Below are positions 50,806 to 52,209 of a DNA stretch of 52,209 nt, one piece after another. Every line of letters begins with the position of its first letter. The stretch's first letter is position 1. The notes under the pieces were generated by a model. The model was not told where the DNA came from. It saw only the letters and a list, made by a program, of their open reading frames with translations, and made no database searches. The stretch is taken from positions 1 to 52,209 of the forward strand of contig JBFWUM010000027.1 of NCBI GenBank assembly GCA_050247255.1, written 5' to 3'. This DNA comes from JBFWUM01 sp050247255. GTDB taxonomy: Bacteria > Acidobacteriota > Vicinamibacteria > Vicinamibacterales > UBA2999. The position numbers and the translations under genes were made by a program.

Positions 50806-51744
50806 CTAGGCCTCCGGGCTGTCGGGCATGCCGTATGGCATCGGACCCCAGTAGGAATAGAAGGTGTCGTCGGCCTTCTTCCACGCGGCCGCCATCTTCG
50901 GTTCGTGCTCGCGCAGCCAGTGGATGAAATGCGGCCGCGTCCCGTCCGCATCGTCGATGCCGTATTCGGCAGCAAGGTCCCACGATGCGTAGACGCGTCC
51001 ATTTTTTGCGGCCACGTTCGGGTCGGCCGCCAGCGCCGCCACGCACCGGCCGACGTAAAGCGGCGTTTCGGATGCGGCGAACGAGGGGACCTTCGCCACC
51101 GCATCGCGCCAGCTGGCCTCGGTGACGCCGAAGTTGGCGAGCATCCATTCCGAGCGCAGGAAGCCTGGCGTCACGGCTACGGCTGTGACACCCCGGCCCT
51201 TTAGTTCCTGCGACAGCGAGAAGGCCATCCTGATGACCGTAGTCTTCACGAGGTCGTAGAAGAAGTGGCCGCGATAGAAGTAGGCATCGCCGTCAGTGAT
51301 TTCAACGACGATGCCACCGCGCCGAACGCGCGGCAGGCCGTGATAGCTGCTGACGATGTGCGTCTTGATGGCGCGATCGATCAGCGTGAGGCCGTCCTCG
51401 AGCCGCGTCTCCCAGAGCTTCTTCCCCCATTCGACGAGGTCGTCGCCGCCCCAGATGTCGTTCACGAGGATGTCGATCTCGCCGGCCTGCTCGAATGCGC
51501 GGGCTGCCTGCGCCGAATCGGTGAAGTCTGCCTGCACCGGAATGCCGCGGCCACCGGCAGCGGTCACGAGGTCGGCCGTTTCGTTGATGGTCTCCGGGCG
51601 GTTCTTCATCCCCGGGCTGCCGGGGACGCTGCGTCCCACGCAGTAGACCGTCGCCCCCTGCTCGCCAAGCCCTCGCGCGATGCCTCGTCCGGCACCGCGG
51701 GTCGCGCCGGCCACGAGCGCCACTTTTCCCTCGAGCTGTTTCAT
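50806..51744 (-). CDS. Short-chain dehydrogenase/reductase
   Basis: 312 residues, Rossmann motif VALVAGATRGAGRGIARGLG and the YDLVK active-site Tyr-Lys pair (TDGDAYFYRGHFFYDLVKTT). The usual NNAG reads NDIWGG and the catalytic Ser position before the Tyr appears to be Thr or Asp (EITDGD). The C-terminal 70 residues (GTRPHFIHWLREHEPKMAAAWKKADDTFYSYWG) are longer than in most SDRs, as in the DHRS1-like group. NAD(P)-dependent oxidoreductase of unknown substrate, first gene of the operon with DUF1697 and cyclophilin. Confidence 0.88.
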   Translation of the reverse strand: MKQLEGKVALVAGATRGAGRGIARGLGEQGATVYCVGRSVPGSPGMKNRPETINETADLVTAAGGRGIPVQADFTDSAQAARAFEQAGEIDILVNDIWGGDDLVEWGKKLWETRLEDGLTLIDRAIKTHIVSSYHGLPRVRRGGIVVEITDGDAYFYRGHFFYDLVKTTVIRMAFSLSQELKGRGVTAVAVTPGFLRSEWMLANFGVTEASWRDAVAKVPSFAASETPLYVGRCVAALAADPNVAAKNGRVYASWDLAAEYGIDDADGTRPHFIHWLREHEPKMAAAWKKADDTFYSYWGPMPYGMPDSPEA

Positions 51745-51784
51745 GCGGGTATCCGTCGTCTACGATGTAAAGCGAGATCCTGCC

Positions 51785-52209
51785 ATGAATACCGCCGACC
51801 TGCCTCGCACGCTCGCACATCTTTATTCGGAGCTCGCCAATGGTACCGGGGCGGGCAAAGAAGGGTTCGTCCTGAACTCCGGCGACGTGGGGCTGCACGC
51901 GTCGCTCGATAGGCTGTCGGCCGAAGAGGCGTCGCGGTCGGCGAATGACGGCGCGACCATCGCCGCCCACGCGCAGCACGTGCGCTATGGGCTGTCGCTG
52001 ATGAACCGCTGGGCGCGCGAGGGCGGGAACCCCTTTGCTGACGCCACGTGGGAAGCCGCATGGGAAACAGGCACCGTCGACGCGGCCACCTGGGACGAGA
52101 TTCGACGCGGCTTGCGGCGCGAGGCCGATGAGTGGCTGAAGGTGCTGGGGACGGCGCGCGAGGTCCAGGACATCGAGCTGACCGGGATGGTCGCGAGCAT
52201 CGCCCACCT
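51785..52209 (+). CDS. DinB-family protein, C-terminus cut by window edge
   Basis: The frame from ATG 51785 stays open to the end of the window (141 residues): MNTADLPRTLAHLYSELANG, then SLDRLSAEEASRSANDGATIAAHAQHVRYGLSLMNRWAREGGNPF and ELTGMVASIAHP. The last reads into the position where DinB proteins have their second His pair. It is divergent from the SDR gene with 40 bases between starts. Fourth DinB-type gene in the last 10 kb. Confidence 0.75.
   Translation, partial: MNTADLPRTLAHLYSELANGTGAGKEGFVLNSGDVGLHASLDRLSAEEASRSANDGATIAAHAQHVRYGLSLMNRWAREGGNPFADATWEAAWETGTVDAATWDEIRRGLRREADEWLKVLGTAREVQDIELTGMVASIAH

Overview
The window is GC-rich, tightly packed bacterial DNA with no tRNA or rRNA gene, no CRISPR array and no intact insertion sequence that I can see. 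Gene content points to a soil-type Acidobacteriota, most likely class Vicinamibacteria. The pointers are an alternative-complex-III-type respiratory operon, a DUF5916 outer-membrane protein, exported DUF6152 and DUF4159 proteins, a PQQ alcohol dehydrogenase, several DinB-fold proteins, an ECF42/DGPF pair, and dispersed palindromes that read as FRLxAE- or VHLKAD-like peptides. The assignment is inference from protein families, not from a marker gene.

Layout. 1-3467: the str operon on the minus strand (rpsL, rpsG, fusA, start of tuf) behind a good promoter and a structured leader. 3550-9423: a minus-strand operon actE-actA-actB1-actB2-actC-actD for a quinol-oxidising membrane complex, with the usual ActB fusion split into two genes. 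9608-12655: three exported proteins on the plus strand. 12710-14954: a minus-strand group with a DUF6152 protein, an exported family of unknown function and a haem c protein with a terpenoid-cyclase-like toroid. 15035-20222: DUF5916 outer-membrane protein, ABC ATPase, diguanylate cyclase, DUF4159 protein. 20399-25000: malonyl-CoA synthetase-like ligase with an FAD monooxygenase, Bcp peroxiredoxin, DUF393 protein and glycosyltransferase. 25109-28248: PQQ dehydrogenase with a cytochrome c, and a methyltransferase.

28259-37130 is the most coherent metabolic block: a nearly complete reductive pyrimidine degradation locus. A divergent promoter region at about 34493-34566 serves preA plus an NCS1 permease on one side. 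On the other side lie a methylmalonate-semialdehyde dehydrogenase, beta-ureidopropionase, dihydropyrimidinase and a class III aminotransferase. Together they would import uracil or thymine and take it to acetyl-CoA or propionyl-CoA. PreA lacks the C-terminal ferredoxin domain and no PreT is present. Next to this block is a decayed DUF6265 gene framed by 32-33 bp inverted repeats.

37072-52209 is a mosaic of short operons. They encode a T4-endonuclease-V-like/DUF1722-like protein with a MOSC protein, a formylglycine-enzyme-like lipoprotein, an amidohydrolase, DinB proteins, an apparently exported methyltransferase, an RlmA-like methyltransferase, a DGPF-ECF42-PEBP-DinB operon, and an SDR-DUF1697-cyclophilin operon. 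A DinB gene runs off the right edge.

The most unusual feature is between the genes. Many spacers are built from short, almost perfectly periodic repeats (7, 8, 9 or 22 bp) or long hairpins that begin at or within a few bases of a stop codon. The repeat sequence differs from spacer to spacer while the architecture recurs. In convergent spacers the two sides are often inverted relative to each other. This may be an undescribed class of transcript-end element and is described site by site in the findings.
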